A stretch of 6,557 nt of DNA from Thermoplasmata archaeon (GCA_021835265.1 JAKBQK010000121.1:1-6557); one strand, 5' to 3'; shown: positions 1-6,482, counted from the first letter of the stretch. Numbers and translations: made by a program. Notes: generated by a model from the sequence alone, not told the origin.

Positions 1-1515
1 AGCTATCAAGCCCAATAAGATTAGCGTCCCAATCCTTGCAAATTCGTAAGCAACAAAAATAATCCAGGAAGGAAGTGTACTTAAAGAACTAGTGACGTTA
101 AAGCGTATTTCATTTTTTGTAGAAATATAGATTAACGAATTTAGACCTCTTCCGATTCCAAAAAACGGGTAAATTGGGTTTCCTAGCAAAATAAAATTTC
201 TAATTAAGAAAATGTATTCTGGTATTAAAAATAATAAAACAACTATTATTAGCTTTACTGATGTTTTGCTTCCCTTGTATTTAAGTAATATTGTGATGAA
301 CACAAAAAAAACAGCAAATAGGCCAATATATGATGTCAAACCAGCGAAGCTCGCACACAAGGCATCTAGGAGAACTACCCCAAGTTTTCCATTTTTAAAA
401 AATAGGAAAGAAAGGTAGAACACTGCCGTGAACTCGAGTGCCGTGTACATCGAATAGTCAACCTCTATTGTATAAAAAATAAACAATGGGCTCATCGCCA
501 GGGCCAGAATGGAAAGGGTAGATGCTTGACTGTTATGCGTTAATTTAATTGCCATGCTATAGGTGATAATTGCTGTAAAAACGCCAGCAAAATAGATGAA
601 TAATCTATAATATAAATCGTAAACTCCACCAGCCAGGGTGTAAAGGAATGCTACTGCAGTCTGAGTCCCGGGTGGATAGTTTCCACTAATTTCAATTCCA
701 ATTTCCGGCCCGTATAGTAATCTGATTCCATGGTTTATGAAAATTGATCCAGAATATGAAACTCCATAAGCCAAAGAATCCCATTCTATTGGAGGATATG
801 CTAACACTTCATAAAATGCAAGCATAAAAATAGGGATTATAGCTGCAAATGGAAGAATAAAACTAAGCTTTATCTTATGAATTTTCTCCCTCCATTCAAA
901 ACTAACCCTTTGCATGTAATATGATATGTCTTTCCTTTTCAGCATCATGTAAAAGAAAAAGAATATAAGATTAAAAGAAACAAATAGAACCGTAATCTTG
1001 TAGACAAGAAGCATGAACAGGCTAAGCAGAATGCCTTCAAAGGATAGCACCCCATAGGCTACTGGCAAAGTGAGTAAAATAGAAGCTCGCTTGTCCTTTG
1101 TTATGATGTAAGAGAGAGAGAATGCAACCATTATGAATGAAACGAATCCTATTGAAGTTAGTAGAAAATTTCCAGCCTCTAAGCTTGATTCAATAGGAGG
1201 ATTTGGAATGTATAATGATAAAGTGTTAAACAATGTTGAAGGGTAGGTTGCAATTACATTTAGCAACAAATAAGACATGCCAACTAAAAAAAACGCTGCA
1301 AGCGAATAATATATCACAGTTTTCTTTTTATTTAAGGTGAAAAAGGATAAAACGGTAAAAGTCACTGCGATTGTTAATCCAATCAAAAGTTCTAAATTAG
1401 GATTCAATAAAAAGGTCTGAAAAATATAATGTAAGACTGAAAGATTTAAAAAAGCATAAACAAAACCAAATACTAGCAATAAGACTATGAATATCTTATC
1501 TCTAAATTGACTAAT
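1..1515 (-). CDS. Polytopic GT-C family membrane glycosyltransferase, 3' end beyond left edge
   Basis: One uninterrupted minus-strand frame runs from a TGA at 1522-1524 to the left edge; 505 residues are visible if ATT at 1515 is the start. No ATG, GTG or TTG lies near the front: the first in-frame TTG is at 1479, inside the first membrane helix and without a ribosome-binding site. GGTGGTGA (1522-1529) lies 6 bases before ATT 1515, and that start gives MSQFRDK followed by a hydrophobic helix, a normal topology. The protein is almost entirely membrane helices. Landmarks are EWD at about 244-246 in a predicted external loop, SGNYPPG at 277-283 and RNFILLGNPIYPF at 439-451. The first and last resemble the acidic first-loop residue and the conserved segment of GT-C enzymes that use polyprenyl-phosphate sugars. 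The upstream 634-residue protein carries the same three landmarks, so the two look like paralogues; this one has about 100 extra N-terminal residues. It is the third gene of the operon. Acceptor and sugar are unknown. Confidence 0.85.
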   Translation of the reverse strand, partial: MSQFRDKIFIVLLLVFGFVYAFLNLSVLHYIFQTFLLNPNLELLIGLTIAVTFTVLSFFTLNKKKTVIYYSLAAFFLVGMSYLLLNVIATYPSTLFNTLSLYIPNPPIESSLEAGNFLLTSIGFVSFIMVAFSLSYIITKDKRASILLTLPVAYGVLSFEGILLSLFMLLVYKITVLFVSFNLIFFFFYMMLKRKDISYYMQRVSFEWREKIHKIKLSFILPFAAIIPIFMLAFYEVLAYPPIEWDSLAYGVSYSGSIFINHGIRLLYGPEIGIEISGNYPPGTQTAVAFLYTLAGGVYDLYYRLFIYFAGVFTAIITYSMAIKLTHNSQASTLSILALAMSPLFIFYTIEVDYSMYTALEFTAVFYLSFLFFKNGKLGVVLLDALCASFAGLTSYIGLFAVFFVFITILLKYKGSKTSVKLIIVVLLFLIPEYIFLIRNFILLGNPIYPFFGIGRGLNSLIYISTKNEIRFNVTSSLSTLPSWIIFVAYEFARIGTLILLGLIA

Positions 1516-3415
1516 TATAATTCACCACCCAAATTGAAAAGCCAGTCGATATCAAACTTGAGTTTAACAAGCTAATGGTGCTGTTATCAGCATTAACCTG
1601 ATGCAATAGATTTGTTAAATAAGTGGGAAAAGGAGTGAAGTCGGGTGCATAAAAAATATACCTGATACTTAGGTTCTCAAGAACAGAAAGGATATATGTT
1701 GAATTAGGGGATAGGAATAACTGTGGGACGTCTTCTGCAGCTACAACTTCTTTGTTTATGAAAAATCTAAGAATTGAGTTTGTTAATACAGTTCCATTTG
1801 GAAGGGAATCTAATACATTATATGCTGTTGGTATTCTATAATCAGGAGGTTTAATTGCGTTTTCAGAAATAACAGTAATAGTAGAAATTGACATGAAAAT
1901 TAGTAATGCCACCATTAGTATAGCTTTAAACTGATTCCTGTTAGACGCTTTTGAGGTTGATCCTTCTTTGATGGGAATGCTTTCGTTTCTTAACTCGAAA
2001 CCATCAGATTTTTCATTGCTTGATATGGTTAGAAAAAGCATACCGCCTAACACGGCAAACAGCGGGATCAAGTCAACGAAATATCTAACGTATGAAAGGT
2101 TAAAATAAGCATAAAGCAAGAGTGAGAAAAACAATGCCAATGCTAGTCCTGAAAGCATTCTAAACTCGTATGACTGCTTAGTACCTAAGAAATAAAATGC
2201 ACCGATCCCGCCAAAAACTATGAATGGATATTCATCGCCAGCATTAGTGAGACTTATGAAGGTCCTATCCTGAAAGAAACTAAAAATATTTATAGTGTGG
2301 AATTTAAGCCCGTCAAAATAAATTGGAAGTATACCTCTTGCATGAAAAATACTGTTTAAGAAAGGATAGACGGGGTCTCCAAGAAGAATCAAATTTCTCA
2401 TGTACCATGAAAAAGCAATTAAAATTGGAATAATTAAGATCAAAACTGTGCTCATATTTGCAAGGGGGTGCCTTAAAACACCGCGCAGTCTTGGCTCCAA
2501 CGCTAATATAAAAATAATGAGAAACGGTAAATATATTAATGAAGTGTACTTGTCAAGCAGCAAGTCTCCTAAAGAAATTGATCCTATTATTAAGTAAGGG
2601 ACATAATTTTCTGATCTCCGAGCCAGGAAGGTAAACAAAACAAATAGCGAGATAAAACAACTGCTTAGTATATCCACATACCCCCAACCCATCATTTCAA
2701 ATGCAAATATGGATGAAAGTAACAAAATTAAGCTTCCAATCAAAGCTGCTGAGGTGTCACCCCCAATTATCTTAATGATTAAATACACAGTTATAACTGT
2801 AAAAAACCCAAAAATGAAAGGAATAAGGGTGAAGTCTCGTGGATCAGTTCCATATAATGAAGTGAACATGAATGCTGCATAAAAAGCAGAAATGGGTGGA
2901 TAGTTTCCTGACCAGGAAATATCAGCATATCTGCCAAAAAACAATGGTACGTGGGATGTTGTATATATTTCCTTCCCAAGATACAGCCAAACAGCATATG
3001 GGTCGTTTAAGGCTGGTTCAGATCTAAGAGCTACAGTGAAAATTAACAAAATTAAACTCAGCGATATGCTTCCAATTATTAAGATAAAAAAATTGGGGAC
3101 CTCTGGAATTCTTAACCGTATCTTAAAGGATTTAAATTTAGCTATGGTTTTCTTCGAGCATAGTGGAAGCATAAAAATTGCTAGTGTTATAATTATCGAG
3201 TAAACATTAAATGTTAGAAAATATGCAAAGCTGAAAACGGATACGTAGACGATCATTGCCGAAGCTGAAACGGAGGCAAGAATGTGGACTAAAAATGACT
3301 TTTCACTCGAAGGTAATATGTATGCAACGACAGGGAGTCCAATTAAGGATGAGTAAGCAACTGTCAGTGCAATCCTCATTATCAAGTACCCAATAGAGGG
3401 GTAATCGAAGATCAT
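1511..3415 (-). CDS. GT-C family (GT39/PMT-like) membrane glycosyltransferase, 634 aa
   Basis: Predicted polytopic transferase that would move a sugar from a lipid-phosphate carrier to an acceptor on the outer membrane face. Hydrophobic helices fill most of residues 10-130 and 175-515, roughly ten to twelve segments. The first large external loop carries NDP (137-139), a plausible site for the catalytic aspartate of GT-C enzymes, and SGNYPP (169-174). GWGYVDI (243-249) and RNLILLGDPVYPF (340-352) are further family-like motifs. A hydrophilic stretch, about 465-497, precedes the last helix. Residues 520-634 form a soluble tail typed as external, with five N-X-S/T sequons. The start is ATG 3415, whose ATGA overlaps the stop of the upstream GT2 gene, and GTGA lies 7 bases before it. 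An internal Met13 is less likely. The stop is next to the start of the downstream paralogue, so the three genes are probably one transcript. The family call is strong; substrate, acceptor and EC number cannot be read from the sequence. Confidence 0.88.
   Translation of the reverse strand: MIFDYPSIGYLIMRIALTVAYSSLIGLPVVAYILPSSEKSFLVHILASVSASAMIVYVSVFSFAYFLTFNVYSIIITLAIFMLPLCSKKTIAKFKSFKIRLRIPEVPNFFILIIGSISLSLILLIFTVALRSEPALNDPYAVWLYLGKEIYTTSHVPLFFGRYADISWSGNYPPISAFYAAFMFTSLYGTDPRDFTLIPFIFGFFTVITVYLIIKIIGGDTSAALIGSLILLLSSIFAFEMMGWGYVDILSSCFISLFVLFTFLARRSENYVPYLIIGSISLGDLLLDKYTSLIYLPFLIIFILALEPRLRGVLRHPLANMSTVLILIIPILIAFSWYMRNLILLGDPVYPFLNSIFHARGILPIYFDGLKFHTINIFSFFQDRTFISLTNAGDEYPFIVFGGIGAFYFLGTKQSYEFRMLSGLALALFFSLLLYAYFNLSYVRYFVDLIPLFAVLGGMLFLTISSNEKSDGFELRNESIPIKEGSTSKASNRNQFKAILMVALLIFMSISTITVISENAIKPPDYRIPTAYNVLDSLPNGTVLTNSILRFFINKEVVAAEDVPQLFLSPNSTYILSVLENLSIRYIFYAPDFTPFPTYLTNLLHQVNADNSTISLLNSSLISTGFSIWVVNYN
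1522..1529 (-). promoter_or_regulatory. Shine-Dalgarno site for the left-edge glycosyltransferase gene
   Basis: The minus strand reads GGTGGTGA, one mismatch from the archaeal consensus GGAGGTGA. It lies inside the last codons of the 634-residue glycosyltransferase gene. Six bases separate it from ATT at 1515 and three from ATA at 1518. It is the main reason to place the start of the next gene here despite the lack of a standard start codon. Its GTGA core also occurs 7 bases before the ATG at 3415, the other internal start of this operon. Confidence 0.5.
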
Positions 3416-4563
3416 TTTGCATTCACATTAAACCAAGTATATCTAACGTTTAACATATAATTGAATAAAAATACTATTATAATCGAAAAAAGTTCCGACA
3501 TAATATAATAAATGTGCAAAAATCCAGTCAGGCTAAAAAGAATTAGTTCGTTAAGCGATAGCCCTATTAGACTAATTATATTATATCTAACCATTCTTTG
3601 GAACGTTCCAATAGAATTTGCAACCTTAGCGAAGGACCAGTAGTTATTTAAAAGAAAAGCGAAAATAATGCTTACTTCAATAGCTATAGCAGTTGAAATC
3701 AGATAATTTATTCCAATTATCTGTGTAAGTCCATACGTAACTCCAAGAATTATCAATGCACCTAGAGCTCCGACCACCATGAACTTCAGAAGTCTTTTTT
3801 TAGAATATTTTGACCACGTTTTTAATAGACCTACAAACTCGTTGAGTATAACTTTAGGCATCTTTCGTGGGCTGTAGACTCTGCTTTCTCCTTCCCTTTC
3901 TCTGTAATCAACAGGAACCTCTACAATTCTATAATCCATTGAGTTAGAAATCGCTGTGAACTCGGTCCAGAAATTATAAGCTGAATTATTTACTCTGCTA
4001 GCAACATTTTGGGCCATTTCAGTTCTTATAAGGCGAAGAGCACTTGTAACATCTTGTTCTTTTGGGTGGAATAAAATTTTTTCAATCACTCTTAATCCTT
4101 TTGATAATATTACGCGATAGGTTGGTTCTGCTCGATTTATGCGCCCACCAACAACTTCATCTACTGGTGTTAAACTAATTGCGTTCAACAGCTTCCAGAA
4201 GTCTTGAGGATCATATTGACCGTCAGAATCACAAAAGAGAACATATTCAAAATTTTCCGGTAAGATAGACATTATTGCGTTTTTTGCAGCTGCTGGATAG
4301 CCTTTTCGTTCGTTTGACATTAAAGCTTCTACTTGATTATATTTGGTCTGAATAATCTTTAAAATTTCTTTTGTGTTATCTTTACTCCCATCCTCAAATA
4401 TAAACAATTTTGAATTTGGTAATATATGTAAAAACTTAGCATTTAATTCATCGACAGTCTTTAGGATTGTATCTCCTTCGTTATAGACTGGCATGACTAT
4501 TGCAATCTTTGACTCCTTTAGATCATCCTTAAGTTCATTGTTATAGTTTGTAAGCAGTACCAA
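3412..4563 (-). CDS. GT2 glycosyltransferase fused to GtrA membrane domain, polyprenyl-phosphate sugar synthase-like
   Basis: Likely transfers a sugar from a nucleotide donor to a polyprenyl (dolichyl) phosphate at the cytoplasmic membrane face. Residues 18-245 are a GT-A catalytic domain: MPVYNEG at 24-30, EDGS at 57-60, and DSDGQ at 112-116, which matches the metal-binding D-X-D-X-Q of archaeal dolichol-phosphate mannose synthases. NFWTEF is at 197-202, and a basic loop REREGESR at 221-228 resembles the R...GES acceptor-phosphate loop of that family. Residues 258-378 form a GtrA-type domain with four hydrophobic helices. This two-part layout is known from the Pyrococcus furiosus dolichol-phosphate mannose synthase. 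The start is TTG 4563; no in-frame ATG occurs before Met24 in the first catalytic motif, and a TATA box lies 24 bases upstream. It is the first gene of the operon and overlaps the next by ATGA. The sugar (mannose, glucose or other) cannot be decided from the sequence. Confidence 0.9.
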   Translation of the reverse strand: MVLLTNYNNELKDDLKESKIAIVMPVYNEGDTILKTVDELNAKFLHILPNSKLFIFEDGSKDNTKEILKIIQTKYNQVEALMSNERKGYPAAAKNAIMSILPENFEYVLFCDSDGQYDPQDFWKLLNAISLTPVDEVVGGRINRAEPTYRVILSKGLRVIEKILFHPKEQDVTSALRLIRTEMAQNVASRVNNSAYNFWTEFTAISNSMDYRIVEVPVDYREREGESRVYSPRKMPKVILNEFVGLLKTWSKYSKKRLLKFMVVGALGALIILGVTYGLTQIIGINYLISTAIAIEVSIIFAFLLNNYWSFAKVANSIGTFQRMVRYNIISLIGLSLNELILFSLTGFLHIYYIMSELFSIIIVFLFNYMLNVRYTWFNVNAK

Positions 4564-4581
4564 CTGTTAGGGAATGAAAAT

Positions 4582-4592
4582 CATATATTTAA
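4582..4592 (-). promoter_or_regulatory. TATA box of the glycosyltransferase operon
   Basis: The minus strand reads TTAAATATATG, centred about 24 bases before the TTG start at 4563. In archaea this spacing puts the transcription start at or within a base or two of the start codon, so the operon mRNA would be leaderless. No Shine-Dalgarno sequence is seen before the TTG, which fits. Confidence 0.5.
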
Positions 4593-4703
4593 CAAGATCA
4601 TGTTTGATGTCGGTTTGAGCAACTACCCCTAAACAAAGGCTACTATCATTTCAACTCTTAAGTTATTTTAAATTTTTTTGACTATAGTATAATCATTTGG
4701 AGA

Positions 4704-4862
4704 CTATATCAATTTACGATGACCAATGAAGCGTGTGTGATTTACAGCTATGAAATAACCGATCGCCGTTAATTTTCGATACATCTTGTAACCTCTGATT
4801 TTTTTTAGTGGTCTAATGGGCTATTAAGGATGCCTTTTACGTGCAGCGTTTACTCTTGATTG
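4704..4862 (-). pseudogene. Possible decayed basic protein fragment, unidentified
   Basis: In one minus-strand frame between TGA at 4863-4865 and TAG at 4704-4706, the only breaks are tandem TAA-TAG codons at 4821-4826. The translation is rich in Arg, Lys and His. The last 26 codons form an ORF from ATG 4784 (MYRKLTAIGYFIAVNH...), with GAGGT 6 bases upstream (4791-4795). The stretch looks somewhat more GC-rich than the flanking gap. A second open stretch in another frame lies just upstream (about 4850-4906 on the minus strand), as expected for a frameshifted remnant. The basic composition would suit the tail of a transposase or other nucleic-acid-binding protein, but no family is recognised. 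It could equally be a chance ORF or a small real gene starting at 4784. Confidence 0.2.
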
Positions 4863-4972
4863 TCAATACCCAGTTGCTATGTTCAACTATCCAGAGAGAA
4901 AGATGTCATGTGATGCTTCCTCGGTTATTAGGTAAAAACAGTTTAGCTGAACTCTAAATAGAGCCCTATATT

Positions 4973-4994
4973 ATAAGAAAAATATTAATAAATT
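4973..4994 (-). terminator. Oligo-T terminator candidate after the epimerase gene
   Basis: About 35 bases after the epimerase stop the minus strand becomes very T-rich, with TTATTAATATTTTTCTTAT including a run of five T. Archaeal termination commonly occurs at such T-tracts without a hairpin. The evidence is composition and position only. Confidence 0.3.
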
Positions 4995-5027
4995 AGAATT
5001 CGTCCTAACATTTTATGAAAAGAAGAT

Positions 5028-6086
5028 TTAGTTCCTTTCTAATAATAACTTATCACTCACTTTTCCGCTAATTTTGTGATATTTGAGATACCATGAGATA
5101 GTTTTACTAATTCCCTCCTTTAAGGATACCTCAGGTTTCCAACCTAACATATGAAAAGCCTTAGAGATGTCAAGAGACCTACTCACGACTCCAACTGGCT
5201 TATCTGTCTCCAGCTTTATTTTATTTGGATGCCAGTTAATCGAGGTGAAAATTTCCTCTGCTACTTCTTTCAATTTGTAGCGCTTACCTGTTCCCAAATT
5301 AATTGTATCGCAATTATTTATTTTTTCGCCTGCCAACAATGTTCCATTAACAATATCCGACACGTATGTAAAATCTCGGTCCTGTTCACCGTTTCCCCAA
5401 ATAGAATAAGGATCCATATGTTCAACCGCTTTGTAAATCAAGGCAATTATGGCGTGTGTTTCATTTTCACGCGGACCATAAGCTGTAACAAATCTAACTG
5501 AAGAACCGCCAAGACCATATTGCTTATGAAATGCTAGTAATTGCATTTCGCCCATTAACTTCGCCCAACCATATTCAATATCGGCACTCAATGGGTCTTC
5601 TAGCTTATGAGGATCAGTATCGGTTTCTTTTAATTGATAATCTGATCCATACTCTGACTGAAGCTTTGGTGGATATACACATGCACTGCTTGCCATAACC
5701 ACCTTCTTAACACCAGCTTTAAGGCTAGATTCCAAAACATGGTGATCTATGGCAAAGTTAGAACAGACATCAGCAGGGTGCGTATCTATAAAACCTCTTC
5801 CTCCGTGGATCGCAGCCAAGTGAAATACTACATCAACACCCATTAGTGTTTTTGTCAGCTCTGAACTATCGCACCACTCCAAATCTATTTTTTTAATATC
5901 AATTTCTTTCTTAGAATTTTCCAAATTTTCCAGGAGGCCACTGCTAAAATTATCAATTACCAATGATTGTGCTCCAATCTCTGTTAATTTATCGACTAGA
6001 TGACTTCCAATAAAGCTGGCGCCTCCAGTTACTGCAACTTTTTTACCTTTCCAATATCTAAAATCTCCTAAGTCTCTTTTATCCAT
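5028..6086 (-). CDS. NAD(P)-dependent nucleotide-sugar epimerase/dehydratase (extended SDR)
   Basis: Cytoplasmic enzyme that would change the sugar of a nucleotide sugar, supplying donors for glycan synthesis. Numbering here is from the ATG at 6086 (352 aa). The Rossmann motif TGGASFIGSHL is at 20-30, with an acidic residue after the second strand in VIDNFSSG (D45). HGGRGF is at 94-99 and SSACVYPP at 133-140. The catalytic YxxxK is Y172-K176 in YGWAK. AYGPREN is at 202-208 and GNGEQDRDFTYVSDI at 231-245. The GG-GF and SSACVYP segments resemble GDP-mannose 3,5-epimerase, including its catalytic cysteine (C136 here). The second catalytic lysine of that enzyme has no obvious counterpart after AYGP, so the reaction is uncertain; C4 epimerisation or 4,6-dehydration remain possible. 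The frame is open upstream to a TTG at 6122, which would add 12 residues, but the TATA box fits ATG 6086. It has its own promoter and lies upstream of the glycosyltransferase operon on the same strand. Confidence 0.88.
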   Translation of the reverse strand: MDKRDLGDFRYWKGKKVAVTGGASFIGSHLVDKLTEIGAQSLVIDNFSSGLLENLENSKKEIDIKKIDLEWCDSSELTKTLMGVDVVFHLAAIHGGRGFIDTHPADVCSNFAIDHHVLESSLKAGVKKVVMASSACVYPPKLQSEYGSDYQLKETDTDPHKLEDPLSADIEYGWAKLMGEMQLLAFHKQYGLGGSSVRFVTAYGPRENETHAIIALIYKAVEHMDPYSIWGNGEQDRDFTYVSDIVNGTLLAGEKINNCDTINLGTGKRYKLKEVAEEIFTSINWHPNKIKLETDKPVGVVSRSLDISKAFHMLGWKPEVSLKEGISKTISWYLKYHKISGKVSDKLLLERN

Positions 6087-6106
6087 ATAGTCAGGGTATT
6101 GATTTT

Positions 6107-6117
6107 CAATATAAAAA
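6107..6117 (-). promoter_or_regulatory. TATA box of the epimerase gene
   Basis: The minus strand reads TTTTTATATTG, centred about 26 bases before ATG 6086, with a purine-rich GAAAGGG stretch further upstream. This is typical archaeal promoter spacing for a leaderless mRNA starting at 6086. If the TTG at 6122 were the true start, this element would lie inside the coding region, so the two start choices exclude each other. Confidence 0.5.
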
Positions 6118-6189
6118 TTCAAACCCTTTCATTAATCTTTGTTCTGAGATAGTATTTGTTATGACTAATTAGAATATTAGTTGGTTAAA

Positions 6190-6423
6190 TCATCTTTCCA
6201 GTTTCTGCAAAATGTTTAAAATATTTGAGAGGTCATTGAAGTTCCCATCCTTATTTTCGGCGATTGGGCTTGATCTTACCATTCTTATGGACTTCAAATA
6301 GATCATTATCCTACCAAAATGTATTCAATATCTAGATTCTCTTTCCAGATTAGGACTTTTTCCGTTATTTACCTAAGGAAATTTTCCAGGATCATAGTAC
6401 ATACCTGTCACATAATTACCATT
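6190..6423 (-). pseudogene. Possible decayed reading frame, unidentified
   Basis: A single minus-strand frame between stops at 6424-6426 and 6190-6192 is interrupted only by TAG at 6373-6375 and TGA at 6325-6327. Its segments read like ordinary soluble protein: NGNYVTGMYYDPGKFP, then VNNGKSPNLERESRY, then a longer piece ending NILNILQKLER. The last 38 codons form an ORF from ATG at about 6306. No family is recognised. In sequence this AT-rich, a 44-codon open run can arise by chance, so the evidence for a former gene is weak. Confidence 0.18.
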
Positions 6424-6449
6424 TTACCACTTTTAGACTTGTTTATTTC

Positions 6450-6457
6450 TATAAAAG
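6450..6457 (+). promoter_or_regulatory. TATA-like element for the right-edge gene
   Basis: The plus strand reads TATAAAAG, centred about 29 bases before ATG 6483. That predicts a transcription start within a few bases of the ATG, the same leaderless arrangement as at the two other promoters in the window. Confidence 0.45.
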
Positions 6458-6482
6458 ATACGTAAATACCCTGAGTTAACAA

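Larger units (their letters stand above)
4564..5027. other. 464-base gap between the epimerase gene and the glycosyltransferase operon
   Basis: No intact gene is supported here. The gap holds an oligo-T terminator candidate just after the epimerase stop, a short basic ORF-like stretch near 4704-4862, and the operon TATA box at 4582-4592. Other visible items are a T7 run near 4673-4679, a T8 run at 4799-4806 (both plus strand) and a small palindrome CTCTAAATAGAG at 4952-4963. No tRNA, rRNA or CRISPR repeat is recognisable. Confidence 0.6.
6123..6482. other. 360-base divergent intergenic region
   Basis: This region separates the minus-strand epimerase from the plus-strand gene at the right edge. 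It must hold the upstream promoter context of both; a TATA-like element for the plus-strand gene lies at 6450-6457. No intact gene over 40 codons is seen. A minus-strand frame from 6190 to 6423 is open apart from two stops and may be a remnant. No direct-repeat array or RNA gene is recognised. Confidence 0.55.

Noticed and set aside
212..418. Plus-strand 68-codon frame
   Set aside because: It lies antisense to the open GT-C frame, which has the clear membrane-protein signature.
2400..2997. Short frames inside the 634-residue glycosyltransferase gene on both strands
   Set aside because: They are shadows of a gene with clear family motifs and have no start signals of their own.
4805..4900. tRNA-like stretch on the plus strand (GTGGTCTAATGGG, CTTTTAC loop, GTTCAAC)
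   Set aside because: The pieces resemble a D-arm, a Lys-type anticodon loop and a T-loop, but the anticodon stem has mismatches, the T-like loop is about 26 bases too far away and its flanks do not pair, and there is no acceptor stem.
4952..4963. Palindrome CTCTAAATAGAG as a hairpin terminator or operator
   Set aside because: A stem of four or five pairs with a tiny loop is unstable, and it lies beyond the T-tract on the minus strand rather than before it.
5151..5501. Plus-strand 116-codon frame
   Set aside because: It lies antisense to conserved parts of the epimerase, including YxxxK and the substrate loop; its cysteine-rich translation has no family features.
6212..6301. Plus-strand 29-codon ORF beginning MFKIFERSLK
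   Set aside because: It is too short, has no promoter or ribosome-binding site, and is antisense to the equally weak remnant frame.
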